DNA of 64,000 bases from Methylobacterium sp. C25 (GTDB lineage: Bacteria > Pseudomonadota > Alphaproteobacteria > Rhizobiales > Beijerinckiaceae). A program made the position numbers and the translations under genes. The notes under the pieces are model-generated. The model saw nothing but the letters and a program-made list of their open reading frames with translations. It made no database searches and was not told the DNA's origin. Shown piece by piece: positions 1-8,466 of this stretch. The stretch lies in contig NZ_JAAUVI010000002.1 in NCBI RefSeq assembly GCF_021352225.1, forward strand, positions 248,001-312,000, in the 5' to 3' direction. Numbering within the stretch: position 1 is the stretch's first letter; the number at the start of each line of letters is the position of its first letter.

Positions 1-359
1 ATGACGCTCGGATCCTGCTTCGGCTCGTACTTCCAAACGATCTTCGAGCCCTGGTCGAGGTCCAGAGCGTAGACGATGTTCGGGAAGGGGGTGTGGACGT
101 ACATCATGTTGCCGACCACGAGCGGCGAGCCCTCGTGACCGCGCAGCACGCCGGTCGAGAAGGTCCAGGCAACCTGGAGGTTCTTCACGTTGCTGGCGTT
201 GATCTGGTCGAGCTTGGAATAACGCGTATTGGCATAGTCGACCGTCTGGAGCACCTGCTCCGCCGGGTTGGCGATGCCCTTCAGAACGCTTTCGTTGGCG
301 AGCACTGGCGTTGCCGCCGCGATGCCCGCACCGAGTGCGAGGAGATGTACCGCTCTCAT
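1..359 (-). CDS. xoxF: Lanthanide-dependent methanol dehydrogenase XoxF, 5' part only
   Basis: The first 119 codons are present; the rest of this roughly 600-residue enzyme lies beyond the left edge. Members of the family are periplasmic PQQ-dependent dehydrogenases that oxidise methanol to formaldehyde or formate using a rare-earth ion. Visible here are a signal peptide (about residues 1-21, ending in PVLA before NESV) and the first blades of the PQQ propeller, with stretches such as [17 protein letters not shown] and [15 protein letters not shown] that I recognise from XoxF1 of Methylorubrum extorquens. The start is the ATG read leftwards from 359. The metal-ligand and active-site residues are outside the window, so lanthanide type is inferred from overall similarity. 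A non-coding gap of about 700 bases lies upstream. Confidence 0.9.
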   Translation of the reverse strand, partial: MRAVHLLALGAGIAAATPVLANESVLKGIANPAEQVLQTVDYANTRYSKLDQINASNVKNLQVAWTFSTGVLRGHEGSPLVVGNMMYVHTPFPNIVYALDLDQGSKIVWKYEPKQDPSV

Positions 360-1065
360 GGATTCCTCCGACAAGCCTTATTGCCTCGATCGTCGACGTA
401 ATGTCGCGAAGGTAGGTCGGCCTGTTGTTTGCGACAGGGATCGAGTTTCGCCTCGGCAGCTCGCGACAAACCCTTCAACGCACAGCGTAAAAGCACCTGT
501 CGGGCTAGGGCCGCCATCCCTGGGCGGACCCCTCTGGTTCCGAAGCTTGAACGAACTCTAAGAAAAAAACCGACGCCGTCAACTCGCTTCAGCAAGCTGC
601 GACAAAGACACGGTCAAGTCGCTGCAAATGATCTACTAACGGTCAAGCTGCCGGTGCTCTGCACAATTATTATGTTGCAGCGCACTGTAACGAATTACCA
701 TAGAAAAGCCGATTGAAGCGATTTGTCGTGTCGCATGCGACTTACGCATGCTCGGTCTTGAGAGCGATGCTTCCCATGCACTGGCAACGAGACAATCACG
801 GCTTCAAGGAATACCGCGGGATTTTGTATGCCAAATTATCCCGTGCACTGCATCAGCGCGGGGTTCGCGCGTGAGCCAGCGGTGGCCAGTCCGAAGGTCG
901 TTTGAACGCCAGCAGGGCCGCTGCGCTTTCTCGCCGCAGCGTCATCTCAGTGGTTTTCACTGAGCGGTCCGCGGTGCGTTCTGCACCGCAGAGTCCTTCT
1001 TAGAGAACCTAGCGTCTCTGGCGGACGTCGAAATCTCGTTGATTCTCCGGGTCCCGCTCTTCGCC
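360..1065. other. Long non-coding gap upstream of xoxF
   Basis: No convincing gene was found; the short open frames here have no recognisable product. The half near 360 should hold the xoxF promoter and leader, read leftwards. A 12-bp palindrome GTCGCATGCGAC lies at 730-741 and a further GCATGC follows shortly after. Two hairpins sit side by side near the end of the downstream SDR gene: CTCAGTG/CACTGAG at 946-964 and GCGGTGC/GCACCGC at 971-989. They could form a terminator or processed RNA ends. No lanthanide-responsive operator could be assigned by eye. Confidence 0.5.
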
Positions 1066-1749
1066 TCACCAAGCCAGCGGCTGGCCCGTGTAATCAGGAT
1101 AGGCGATCCCCCTCCTGCCGATCTGCCCCTCGATGACCTCGATCATGCCAGCGACGCTCGTCGGGATGTCGATGTCGGCGTCAGCCCCTCCCATATCGGT
1201 GCGCACCCAGCCAGGATGCAGGAGCAGCACGCCGAAGGGCCGCCCTCGGTGGCGCGCCTCGAAGCTGCGCGCATAGGTATTGAGTGCGGCCTTGCTCGCC
1301 CGATACGTCTCGGATCCGCCGTTCTCGTTCAGCGTGACGCTGCCGAGGATCGAGCTCATGAAGGCAATGGTTCCGCCCGGAGTGACCCGGTCGGCGAAAG
1401 CTTCGGCGAAGCGGATGGGGCTGACGGCGTTCGTCACATAGACCTGGGCGGCGACGTCGCGCGGGACGTGGTGCAACGGGTCCGCGATCGCGGTCGCTAC
1501 ACCAGCCACCACGAACACCAGGTCGAAGCTCCGCGCGCCGAGCCGCCCGCGGAGGGCGCCGACCGCATCATCGTCGTCGATGTCGACCGTCTCGATCGCA
1601 AGCGCCTCGGTCGCAAGCGCCGCGAGTTGCGGCGAGCGCTTTCGCTCGGTCGCGGTGACGCGCCACCCGCGCCCCAGCAAAGCCTCTACGAGCCCGAGAC
1701 CGAGGCCGCGCGAGGCTCCGACAATCAAGGCAATGGGTGGTTCGGTCAT
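1066..1749 (-). CDS. Short-chain dehydrogenase/reductase (SDR)
   Basis: A 227-residue classical-type SDR, expected to be a soluble NAD(P)H-dependent oxidoreductase of unknown substrate. The dinucleotide-binding glycine motif GASRGLG is at residues 11-17. The catalytic set is visible as Ser132/133 and YRASK (Tyr149, Lys153). The usual NNAG motif is replaced by VVAGVA near residue 82. Length and the PGWVRTDMGG stretch after the active site fit the family. It lies downstream of the MgtC-like gene on the same strand, about 115 bases away, so co-transcription is possible. Nothing links it directly to methanol oxidation. Confidence 0.85.
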   Translation of the reverse strand: MTEPPIALIVGASRGLGLGLVEALLGRGWRVTATERKRSPQLAALATEALAIETVDIDDDDAVGALRGRLGARSFDLVFVVAGVATAIADPLHHVPRDVAAQVYVTNAVSPIRFAEAFADRVTPGGTIAFMSSILGSVTLNENGGSETYRASKAALNTYARSFEARHRGRPFGVLLLHPGWVRTDMGGADADIDIPTSVAGMIEVIEGQIGRRGIAYPDYTGQPLAW

Positions 1750-1863
1750 GGTCGATCTCCCGCGCGGCCGTGCTCGAGCGTATAGCCGCCGAACGGGACT
1801 TGGGAGGGAGTGTGGTTCGGGAGAAGCCCTCGGATCCTCCTTGCCCCCGTCGGCGCATTCCGT

Positions 1864-2580
1864 TCAGTCGCCCGTCTGCACCGACCAAGTGGCGTGCCGG
1901 ATGCCCGGCTGCTTCGCGAGCTCGGCCACCACTGCGTCGAGTTCCTTGGAATCGACGGCAGTCGCGGTCAGCGTGGCGACCACCTCGACGGCTTCCTCGC
2001 CGCGTTCCTCCACCTCGACGCCGCTCACCGGATAGGACGCTTCCTCCAGCCGCTCGACCAGGATGTCGCGTGCCGGGCCTGCAGCCTCGGCGTCCGTCGT
2101 CACCAGCACCTCGTAGGTTCCCTCGGTCGAACTTTCGTCGATCGGGATACGATCGATGAGGTTCACGAGTGGCCGCAGCAGCGTGTTGCCGGCCAGGACT
2201 GCGGCAGTGACGAAGCAAGCTTCCAGCGGCAGATCGGCTCCTGCGAACGCACCGACCGCGGCCGAGCACCAGAGGGTAGCGGCCGTGTTGAGGCCGCGCA
2301 CGTTCATGCCCTCTTTCATAATGACGCCGGCACCGAGGAAGCCGATGCCGGAGATCACGTAGGCAACCGTTCGCGTCGCGCCATCGCCGCCGGTGAGCCG
2401 CATGCCGAGATCGACGAAGGCGGCCGCGCCGACGGAAACGAGCACTGCCGTGCGCAGACCTGCCGTCCGCTGCCGATACTGGCGTTCGGCGCCGATCAGC
2501 GTGCCGAGGCCGAAGGCGACGACGAGGCTGATCGCAGAGTTGAGAGCTTCGGGCGTGGGATAGGCGAAGGGACCGGGCAT
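1864..2580 (-). CDS. MgtC/SapB family membrane protein
   Basis: A 238-residue protein. The N-terminal 140 residues are hydrophobic with about four or five membrane segments and carry the family signature: GTLIGAERQYRQRTAGLRT near residue 27, then GIGFLGAGVIMKEG and GLNTAATLWCSAAVG. A soluble C-terminal part from about residue 155 looks like a small ACT-like regulatory domain. MgtC relatives sit in the inner membrane and are tied to magnesium homeostasis or to inhibition of ATP synthase; the role of this member is unknown. No magnesium-sensing leader was recognised upstream. Confidence 0.85.
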   Translation of the reverse strand: MPGPFAYPTPEALNSAISLVVAFGLGTLIGAERQYRQRTAGLRTAVLVSVGAAAFVDLGMRLTGGDGATRTVAYVISGIGFLGAGVIMKEGMNVRGLNTAATLWCSAAVGAFAGADLPLEACFVTAAVLAGNTLLRPLVNLIDRIPIDESSTEGTYEVLVTTDAEAAGPARDILVERLEEASYPVSGVEVEERGEEAVEVVATLTATAVDSKELDAVVAELAKQPGIRHATWSVQTGD

Positions 2581-2806
2581 TGGGCTCTGCTTGGCCTAGC
2601 GATGTGACGGTTCGGTGAAGGCGGCGTCGCAGGCTTCCTCCCTCGGGCAAATTGACCGAGTCGGCGCCGGAACGGGTCAGCGGGATTGACGCCTAGCCCG
2701 GGCAGCGGGCACATCCGCTGCATGTGGCCCTCATAAGAAGCCACATCGAGGAGACGCATCATATGCCGGCAACCGGCCCAGCCTTCGTCATGGGGGCGAC
2801 TCGCTC

Positions 2807-3814
2807 ATGAGCGGTGCGACTTTGGCCGAGCGCCCCGCGACAACGTCATCCGCCGCCGATGGCGTCCATTCTCGCATCCTCGCGCTCCGCGATGGGCTCG
2901 AACATGGCCTGATCGGCTGCACAGGGCTCGTCGAGCGTCTGCTGATCGGTCTGCTGAGCGGTGGCCATCTGCTGATCGAAGGCGCACCGGGCCTTGCCAA
3001 GACCCGCGCCGTGAAGCGGCTCTCGGAGGGCCTCGACGGTTCTTTCGCCCGTGTCCAGTGCACGCCCGACCTGATGCCGGCCGACCTCACCGGTACGACG
3101 GTGTGGCGCCAGGATGCCGGGATCTTCGAGTTCCTTCCCGGCCCGCTCTTCCACTCGCTCATTCTGGTGGACGAGGTGAACCGCGCGCCGCCCAAGGTGC
3201 AGTCGGCCCTGTTGGAATCGATGGCCGAGAGCCAGATCACCGTGGCAGGCCATACCCATAAGCTGCCGGACCCGTTCATGGTGGTCGCGACGCAGAACCC
3301 CATCGAGCATGCCGGCACCTTCCCGCTGCCCGAGGCGCAGCTCGACCGCTTCTTGCTCCACGTCGTCGTCGACATGCCCGACGAGGCCTCCGAGCGGAAG
3401 ATCCTCGACCTTGTCGAGGGCGAGCTGACCCATCACGCCGAGGCGATGCCGGTGAAGCTGTCGCTGGAGGAGATCCGCGTGGCGCGGGAGGCGGCGCTTG
3501 CCACCTACGTGTCGCCGGCGCTGAAGGATTATCTCGTGCGTCTCGTCGCCGGTACGCGCACCGACTCCGTCTCGCCCGAGCTGCGCGCTGCCATCGAGCA
3601 CCCCGCTTCGCCACGCGGCACTCTCGCCCTGATGGTTGCGGGCAAGGCGCGCGCCTACCTGCACGGCCGCGATCACGTCATCCCCGAGGACGTCGCCGCC
3701 CTCGCCCGCGACGCCCTCGCCCACCGCATCGGCCTGACCTGGCGGGCGGCGGCCGAGGGACGCACTGCGCGCGGCATCATCGATGGGCTCGTGGCGCAGA
3801 CGCGGGCGCTGTGA
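2807..3814 (+). CDS. MoxR-type AAA+ ATPase
   Basis: A 335-residue AAA+ ATPase of the MoxR family, chaperone-like ATPases that act with von Willebrand A (vWA) proteins to mature or insert cofactors into partner enzymes. Walker A is GAPGLAKT (59-66) and Walker B is LILVDEVNRAPP (Asp122, Glu123); the sensor stretch VATQNPIEHAGTFPLPEAQLDRF follows. It opens a seven-gene plus-strand cluster (DUF58, DUF4381, two vWA, TPR, BatD-like). The same gene types, mxaRSACKL, mature MxaFI methanol dehydrogenase. With xoxF less than 3 kb away, a related role is plausible but unproven. It is probably a paralogue of mxaR, so no symbol is given. Confidence 0.9.
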   Translation: MSGATLAERPATTSSAADGVHSRILALRDGLEHGLIGCTGLVERLLIGLLSGGHLLIEGAPGLAKTRAVKRLSEGLDGSFARVQCTPDLMPADLTGTTVWRQDAGIFEFLPGPLFHSLILVDEVNRAPPKVQSALLESMAESQITVAGHTHKLPDPFMVVATQNPIEHAGTFPLPEAQLDRFLLHVVVDMPDEASERKILDLVEGELTHHAEAMPVKLSLEEIRVAREAALATYVSPALKDYLVRLVAGTRTDSVSPELRAAIEHPASPRGTLALMVAGKARAYLHGRDHVIPEDVAALARDALAHRIGLTWRAAAEGRTARGIIDGLVAQTRAL

Positions 3815-3920
3815 GGACGATGCTCGTCCCGGTCTTGCATTCTCCACTTCTAGACCTCCCCTCCGCTCCGGCACCGAAGGACGAGGGCGTGGCGGGGAAC
3901 CACGGGTCAGACGCCTCGTC

Positions 3921-4847
3921 ATGACCGCGTCCCCCGCTCCTGCCGATCCCTTCCAGGCTCCCGGAATTCACCTGTCCGGCGAGACCCTGATGGGTCTGCG
4001 CCATCTCGCCCGGCGTGGGGTCTCCCCTTCTTCGCGCACCCTGGCCGGCCTCCCCGGTGGCATCGTCACAAAGAAGCGTGGACGCGGCTCGGAGCCGGAC
4101 GACGTGCGCCTGTGGTCGGAGGGCGACGACATGCGCTTCATCGACCGCAACGCTACCGCCCGCACGGGCGAGCTGCATGTGCGCACACATCATGACGAGC
4201 GTGATCGCGCCGTGGTCCTGCTCGCGGACTTTCGGCCGTCCATGCTGTTCGGCACGCGGCGTGCTCTGCGCTCGGTCGCGGCTGCGGAGGCGCTGGCCTT
4301 GCTCGGGTGGCGCGTCGTCGGCGACGGAGGCCGCGTCGGGCTGATCGTGGCCGGCGCCGGCGAGCCGGTGGTGATCCGCCCCGGCGGCGGCGAACGTGCG
4401 ATGACCGCGATCACCGGAGCCATGGCCCAAGCCCATTCCGTGGCCCTCTCGGCCGTCGACAAAGATGACCCCCCGCTCGGGGCGATGCTGACCCTGGCGC
4501 GTTCTCTTCTGCCGTCCGGCGGTCACCTCGTGATGGCGACGGCCCTCGACGCGCCGGGCGCGGATTTCGACAGCTTGCTGACCATCCTCGCCGAACGTCT
4601 CTCGATCCGGCTCCTGCTCGTCTCGGACGCCTTCGAGCGGATGCGCATGCCGGGCTTCTATCCTTTCGCGACGCCCGACGGGCAGCGTGGCACCATCCAG
4701 GCAGCGCGCCGCGAAGACCACTCCAGGACGGCCGACGATCGCCTCGCCGAGATGCATCGACGCGGCATCGAGGGTCTGCGCATCGACGTCGAGAGCGGGC
4801 CGGAAGCCTACGCGCCCCTGATGGAGCGGCTCGATGCGATGCTGTGA
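3921..4847 (+). CDS. DUF58 domain protein (MxaS-like)
   Basis: A 308-residue protein with the DUF58 core: the stretch SEGDDMRFIDRNATARTGEL (66-85) matches the conserved block with its Gly-Asp-Asp and Arg-Asp positions, followed by a degenerate vWA-like fold (VVLLADFRPSM). Proteins of this family are encoded next to MoxR ATPases and are presumed partners of them. The ATG at 3921 is chosen because residues before it are unlike the family; the frame stays open further upstream. About 105 bases separate it from the MoxR gene. In the mxa cluster the equivalent gene is mxaS. Confidence 0.8.
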   Translation: MTASPAPADPFQAPGIHLSGETLMGLRHLARRGVSPSSRTLAGLPGGIVTKKRGRGSEPDDVRLWSEGDDMRFIDRNATARTGELHVRTHHDERDRAVVLLADFRPSMLFGTRRALRSVAAAEALALLGWRVVGDGGRVGLIVAGAGEPVVIRPGGGERAMTAITGAMAQAHSVALSAVDKDDPPLGAMLTLARSLLPSGGHLVMATALDAPGADFDSLLTILAERLSIRLLLVSDAFERMRMPGFYPFATPDGQRGTIQAARREDHSRTADDRLAEMHRRGIEGLRIDVESGPEAYAPLMERLDAML

Positions 4848-5009
4848 GCATGGGTTCCCATCCCTGTCTCCTATCCGGGAGAGCTGCACCGGTGGAGCAG
4901 GACGGAAGGCTGGAGCGGCCTGTCCGGATGCGTCGCACTCGCTTCGCAACCCTCGCTCACGCGAGGAAGATCCTTCGCGGCGGGGTCGGGCTCACAGTCG
5001 GGCGCAGCG

Positions 5010-5462
5010 ATGAACCCTGACCTCACGGCCCTGCGCGGCCTGCATCTTCCCCCCGCGGGCGGCAGCGTTCTCCAGGGCGAAATCATCGCCGCGATCGCAG
5101 TCGGCTTCGCCGCTGCGCTGATCGTCGGCCTCGCGCGGCTGTTGCAGGCCCGAATGCGCGCCACCGTCCGGCGCGCGGCGTTGAACGGGCTGAAGGACAC
5201 GAGCGGTTTGGACCCGGAGGCGAGGCTGACGGCACAAGCCAGGCTGCTGCGTCGCGTCGTCCGCACGCTCTCGGGCGACGAGGCCGCCACCGTGCGCGGA
5301 ACGGCCTGGGCCGCCACGCTCGACCGCACGTTCTCGACGGATTTCTTCAGCCGCGGTGCCGGACAGGTTCTCGTTGAGGGCCTGTACCGTAGGCCGGCTG
5401 CAGCCGACCTGATCGCGATCGATAGCGAGCTGGCGCGCCTGTTCTCTCGGATCAGGGGCTGA
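5010..5462 (+). CDS. DUF4381 family membrane-anchored protein
   Basis: A 150-residue protein with one membrane segment at about residues 24-46, preceded by the proline-rich LRGLHLPPAGG lead typical of DUF4381 proteins in MoxR/vWA clusters. The remainder is a cytoplasmic helical domain rich in arginine and alanine. Its position between the DUF58 gene and the first vWA gene matches such clusters elsewhere. It probably anchors or bridges the MoxR complex at the inner membrane; this is inferred from context. One base separates its stop from the next start, so the two are probably translated together. Confidence 0.75.
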   Translation: MNPDLTALRGLHLPPAGGSVLQGEIIAAIAVGFAAALIVGLARLLQARMRATVRRAALNGLKDTSGLDPEARLTAQARLLRRVVRTLSGDEAATVRGTAWAATLDRTFSTDFFSRGAGQVLVEGLYRRPAAADLIAIDSELARLFSRIRG

Positions 5463-5463
5463 C

Positions 5464-6486
5464 ATGCCATCCTGGCTCTCCGCCCTCGTCTCGGCCTTCG
5501 ATCTTGCGTCGCCCTATGCGCTCCTCCTGCTGCCGGTGCCGCTGCTGTTCGCGCGCCTCATGCCTGCCGAGCGCGAGGGCACCAGCGGTGCGCTGCGGGT
5601 GCCGCATTCCCTTGTCGGCGGGGGCGACCGCGGCGAGGGCCTGATCGCGCGTGGGCGCCGGCGGATTTGGCTGATCGCGACGCTCTGGCTTGCCCTGGTT
5701 GCGGCGCTGAGTGGCCCGCGCATCGTGCTCTCGGCCAACGCTCTGCCGGCTTCGGGCCGCGAGATCATCCTGACGCTCGACCTGTCGGGCAGCATGGAAC
5801 GGAAGGATTTTGCGCTCGATGGCGAGTCCGTCAGCCGATTGGCAGCGGTCAAGCGCGTAGGCGCCGCCTTCATCCGTCGCCGCGCTGGGGACCGCATCGG
5901 CCTCGTCGCCTTCGCCGATCAGGCCTACGTCGCTGCAGCGCCGACCTTCGATACGGCTTCCGTCGCGCGCACGCTCGAGGAGGCCAATATCGGGCTCGTC
6001 GGCCGCTCCACCGGCATCGGTGACGGGCTTGGCCTCGCGTTGAAGCGGCTCGCGCCGGCTCAGATCGCGAGCGCGGATGAAGGCAGCCCGCCGCCTTCCT
6101 CCGACAAGGTGGTGGTGCTGCTTTCGGACGGCGCCAACAATGCCGGTCAGACTGCGCCGAAGGACGTCGCGGCGCTCGCGAAGGAGCTCGGCGTTCGGAT
6201 CTACACGATCGCCCTGGGGCCCATCGACATGGCCGACAACCCGAACAACGAGCAGGACGTCGTCGACGTCGAGACGCTGCGCGAGATGGCCGAGATCAGC
6301 GGCGGCAAGGCTTTTCGGGTCAAGACCACGGACGACCTGAATGCGGTGGCCGATTCCATCGACCAGCTCGAAGGCGGCCGCGCCCAGGCGCCCCCGGTGC
6401 CGCTGCGGCGCGATCTCTGGCCCTGGCCTGCCGCCCTCGCCCTGCTCTGTGCCTGCGCGCTTCTCGCGGTGAGGCGCGACGCGTGA
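5464..6486 (+). CDS. vWA-domain membrane protein (BatA/MxaC-like)
   Basis: A 340-residue protein with two N-terminal membrane segments (about 15-33 and 68-85), a vWA domain and a C-terminal membrane segment (about 316-335). The metal-binding MIDAS motif is intact as DLSGS at 106-110, with later conserved stretches RAGDRIGLVAFADQAY and VVLLSDGANNAG. This architecture is that of BatA and MxaC, inner-membrane proteins whose vWA domain faces the periplasm and works with a MoxR ATPase. It follows the DUF4381 gene with a one-base gap. Confidence 0.85.
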   Translation: MPSWLSALVSAFDLASPYALLLLPVPLLFARLMPAEREGTSGALRVPHSLVGGGDRGEGLIARGRRRIWLIATLWLALVAALSGPRIVLSANALPASGREIILTLDLSGSMERKDFALDGESVSRLAAVKRVGAAFIRRRAGDRIGLVAFADQAYVAAAPTFDTASVARTLEEANIGLVGRSTGIGDGLGLALKRLAPAQIASADEGSPPPSSDKVVVLLSDGANNAGQTAPKDVAALAKELGVRIYTIALGPIDMADNPNNEQDVVDVETLREMAEISGGKAFRVKTTDDLNAVADSIDQLEGGRAQAPPVPLRRDLWPWPAALALLCACALLAVRRDA

Positions 6487-6492
6487 TGGCGG

Positions 6493-6592
6493 CGAGCGTC
6501 ATTGCCGGGGCTTCGGAGCAAACCGTGGCGACAGCCGTGAGGTCGGAGCGCGGTCTGCGGATTGCGTCGCCCTCGGCTCGCAATGACGATGC
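6493..6592. repeat. Extragenic palindromic repeat
   Basis: In the gap between the two vWA genes, CGTCATTGC at 6497-6505 is matched by GCAATGACG at 6580-6588. The intervening bases also pair partly: a GGGGCTTCGGAGC region faces GCGTCGCCCTCGGCTC. The outer unit, read from the minus strand as CGTCATTGCGAGCC, resembles dispersed extragenic palindromes common in alphaproteobacteria. It could form a long hairpin that protects the RNA end and makes expression uneven within the cluster. Confidence 0.55.
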
Positions 6593-6610
6593 GGTCGGCA
6601 GGAGAGCGAC

Positions 6611-7537
6611 GTGAGCCTCGACGCCTATGCCCTCCTCCGGCCCCTCTGGCTGCTCGCGATTCCGGTTGTCGCCCTGCTCACCCTGCGCGCGGCCTGGCGC
6701 TCGGCTCCGCTCGGCGACTGGGTGAAGGCGGTCGATCCCGCGCTGATGGCGATGCTGGCGCGGCGCGGTGCCATTCTCGGCGGTCGCCGGCAGGCCAATA
6801 TCGTTGCGGCCCTGGCGGCCGGGCTGATCGCGCTGGCGCTGACCGGACCGGCCTTCGAGCGGCCCGACGCGGCGACCTTCCGTAACCTCGATGCCACCGT
6901 GGTGGTCCTCGACGTGTCGCGCTCGGTTACCGAAGGCGGGCGCTTCAAGGAGGCACGACAGGCGGCCGAGGCGGTGGCGCAGGCGGCCGGCAGCCGGTCG
7001 GTTGCCCTGGTGATCTATGCGGGCGACGCCTACACCGCCGTCTCGCCGACGACCGATCGGGATTCGATCGGCACGACTTTGTTCGCGCTCGACTCCGACA
7101 CGGTACCCGACCGCGGCAGTCACCCCGAGCGCGGCCTGACCCTGGCCCGAAAGATCCTCGGCGAGGCGAACGTCGTCGCTGCGGACGTCGTGCTCATCAG
7201 CGACGGCGACGGCATCGGGCAAGCTGCCGAACGCGAGGCCGCTGCGATCCGCGAAAAAGGCTGGCACCTGCACGCGCTCTTCGTGCCCGCCGGCAGGGCA
7301 CTGATGCCAGGCACGCCGAAGCCGGACCGTGCTGCCCTCGACAGGTTGGCCTCGCAGGGAGGTGGCCTGGCCGCGGATGTCGGCTCCGCGGAGCCGGTGC
7401 TCGACCGGGTCGGCGCGAGCACGGCCCAGCATCTCGTGGCCGGCGACTACAGCGTCCTGGCCTTTCACGATCTCGGCCGCTGGCTCCTGCTGCTGGCCCT
7501 GTTGCCCGCGTTGATCCTGTTTCGGAGGAGCGCCTAA
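6611..7537 (+). CDS. Second vWA-domain membrane protein (BatB/MxaL-like)
   Basis: A 308-residue protein starting at GTG 6611. Layout: hydrophobic N-terminus (about 11-27), a further membrane segment near 62-80, a vWA domain whose MIDAS is DVSRS at 101-105 (the three ligand positions Asp, Ser and Ser are kept), and a C-terminal membrane segment ending LPALILFRRSA. It resembles BatB or MxaL, the second vWA protein in such clusters. Its stop overlaps the next start by one base, indicating coupled translation. Confidence 0.8.
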   Translation: MSLDAYALLRPLWLLAIPVVALLTLRAAWRSAPLGDWVKAVDPALMAMLARRGAILGGRRQANIVAALAAGLIALALTGPAFERPDAATFRNLDATVVVLDVSRSVTEGGRFKEARQAAEAVAQAAGSRSVALVIYAGDAYTAVSPTTDRDSIGTTLFALDSDTVPDRGSHPERGLTLARKILGEANVVAADVVLISDGDGIGQAAEREAAAIREKGWHLHALFVPAGRALMPGTPKPDRAALDRLASQGGGLAADVGSAEPVLDRVGASTAQHLVAGDYSVLAFHDLGRWLLLLALLPALILFRRSA

Positions 7538-8466
7538 TGGCTGCCGCCCCGGATCATCGCCTGTTTCGTGCCGCCCTGCCCTTCCGCCGGACGGTCAATT
7601 CGCGTCGTTGGCGGCGGCCAATGCGCCTCGCCGGCCTCGGACTTGCGGGAGCCGCCATCCTCTCGCTCGTCCTCGTCTCGGATCCACGCACCACCTTCGG
7701 CCGTCTCCTGATGACGGGTGGCCTGCCGTCACTCGCCGCGAGCGTGTTGAGCGATGACGGATGGCGCGGCGCTGCGCTCTACGAGGCCGGTCGATATGCC
7801 GAGGCCATCGCGATCTTCCGCGCTCAGGGTAAGCGCGGCGCCTACAATCTCGGGAATGCGCTCGCTCGCTCGGGAGATCTCAAAGGCGCCGTCGATGCCT
7901 ACGACGACGCCCTCGCCTACAACCCGCGCGACGCCGATGCCCAGGCCAACCGCTCCCTCGTCGCGAAGTTGATCGAAGAGGAGATCGACCGCGGCAAGGG
8001 GGGCGGCATCGCCAACGCCTCGGCCCAGTACAGCGCCCGTTTCGGTACGACCCAGAATCAGGACAAGGCGGACGACATCAAGGCCACCTCGAGCGGCGAG
8101 GGCCTCGCCGGCAACAAGGAGGCCGGGTCCAGCGAATCCCTGCCGGGCAACAGCCCCGTCGCTCGCCGCGGCCGATCGGACCAGCAATCGGTCGATTCCG
8201 GCAAGGGACAGGCGCGCGGCTCGGCCAGCGATGCGGCGGGTCGTGGTCGGCAGGGCGCAGGATCGGCGATGGTGGCCGCCGCGCCTGAGCGCGAGGCACG
8301 CCGCGTCACCAAGAGTTTCGAGGCGCACGAGATCCACGCGGACCGACTCTGGCTCCAGACCCTGCCGGACGAACCCGGGCGCTTCCTCAAGTTGCGACTC
8401 AAGGCCGAGCAGGCGCGCCGGATCGAGGCTGGAACGGCGATCCCGGGAGGCAGTAACCCGTGGTGA
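7537..8466 (+). CDS. TPR-repeat membrane protein (BatC/MxaK-like)
   Basis: A 309-residue protein with a membrane segment at about 31-48 and TPR repeats between about 75 and 140 (WRGAALYEAGRYAEAIAIF, then GAYNLGNALARSGDLKGAVD). The second half is a low-complexity Gly/Ser/Arg/Gln-rich region followed by a conserved tail near HEIHADRLWLQTLPDEPGRF. TPR proteins occupy this position in Bat and mxa-type clusters and probably scaffold the vWA proteins. Its end overlaps the next gene by seven bases. Confidence 0.75.
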   Translation: MAAAPDHRLFRAALPFRRTVNSRRWRRPMRLAGLGLAGAAILSLVLVSDPRTTFGRLLMTGGLPSLAASVLSDDGWRGAALYEAGRYAEAIAIFRAQGKRGAYNLGNALARSGDLKGAVDAYDDALAYNPRDADAQANRSLVAKLIEEEIDRGKGGGIANASAQYSARFGTTQNQDKADDIKATSSGEGLAGNKEAGSSESLPGNSPVARRGRSDQQSVDSGKGQARGSASDAAGRGRQGAGSAMVAAAPEREARRVTKSFEAHEIHADRLWLQTLPDEPGRFLKLRLKAEQARRIEAGTAIPGGSNPW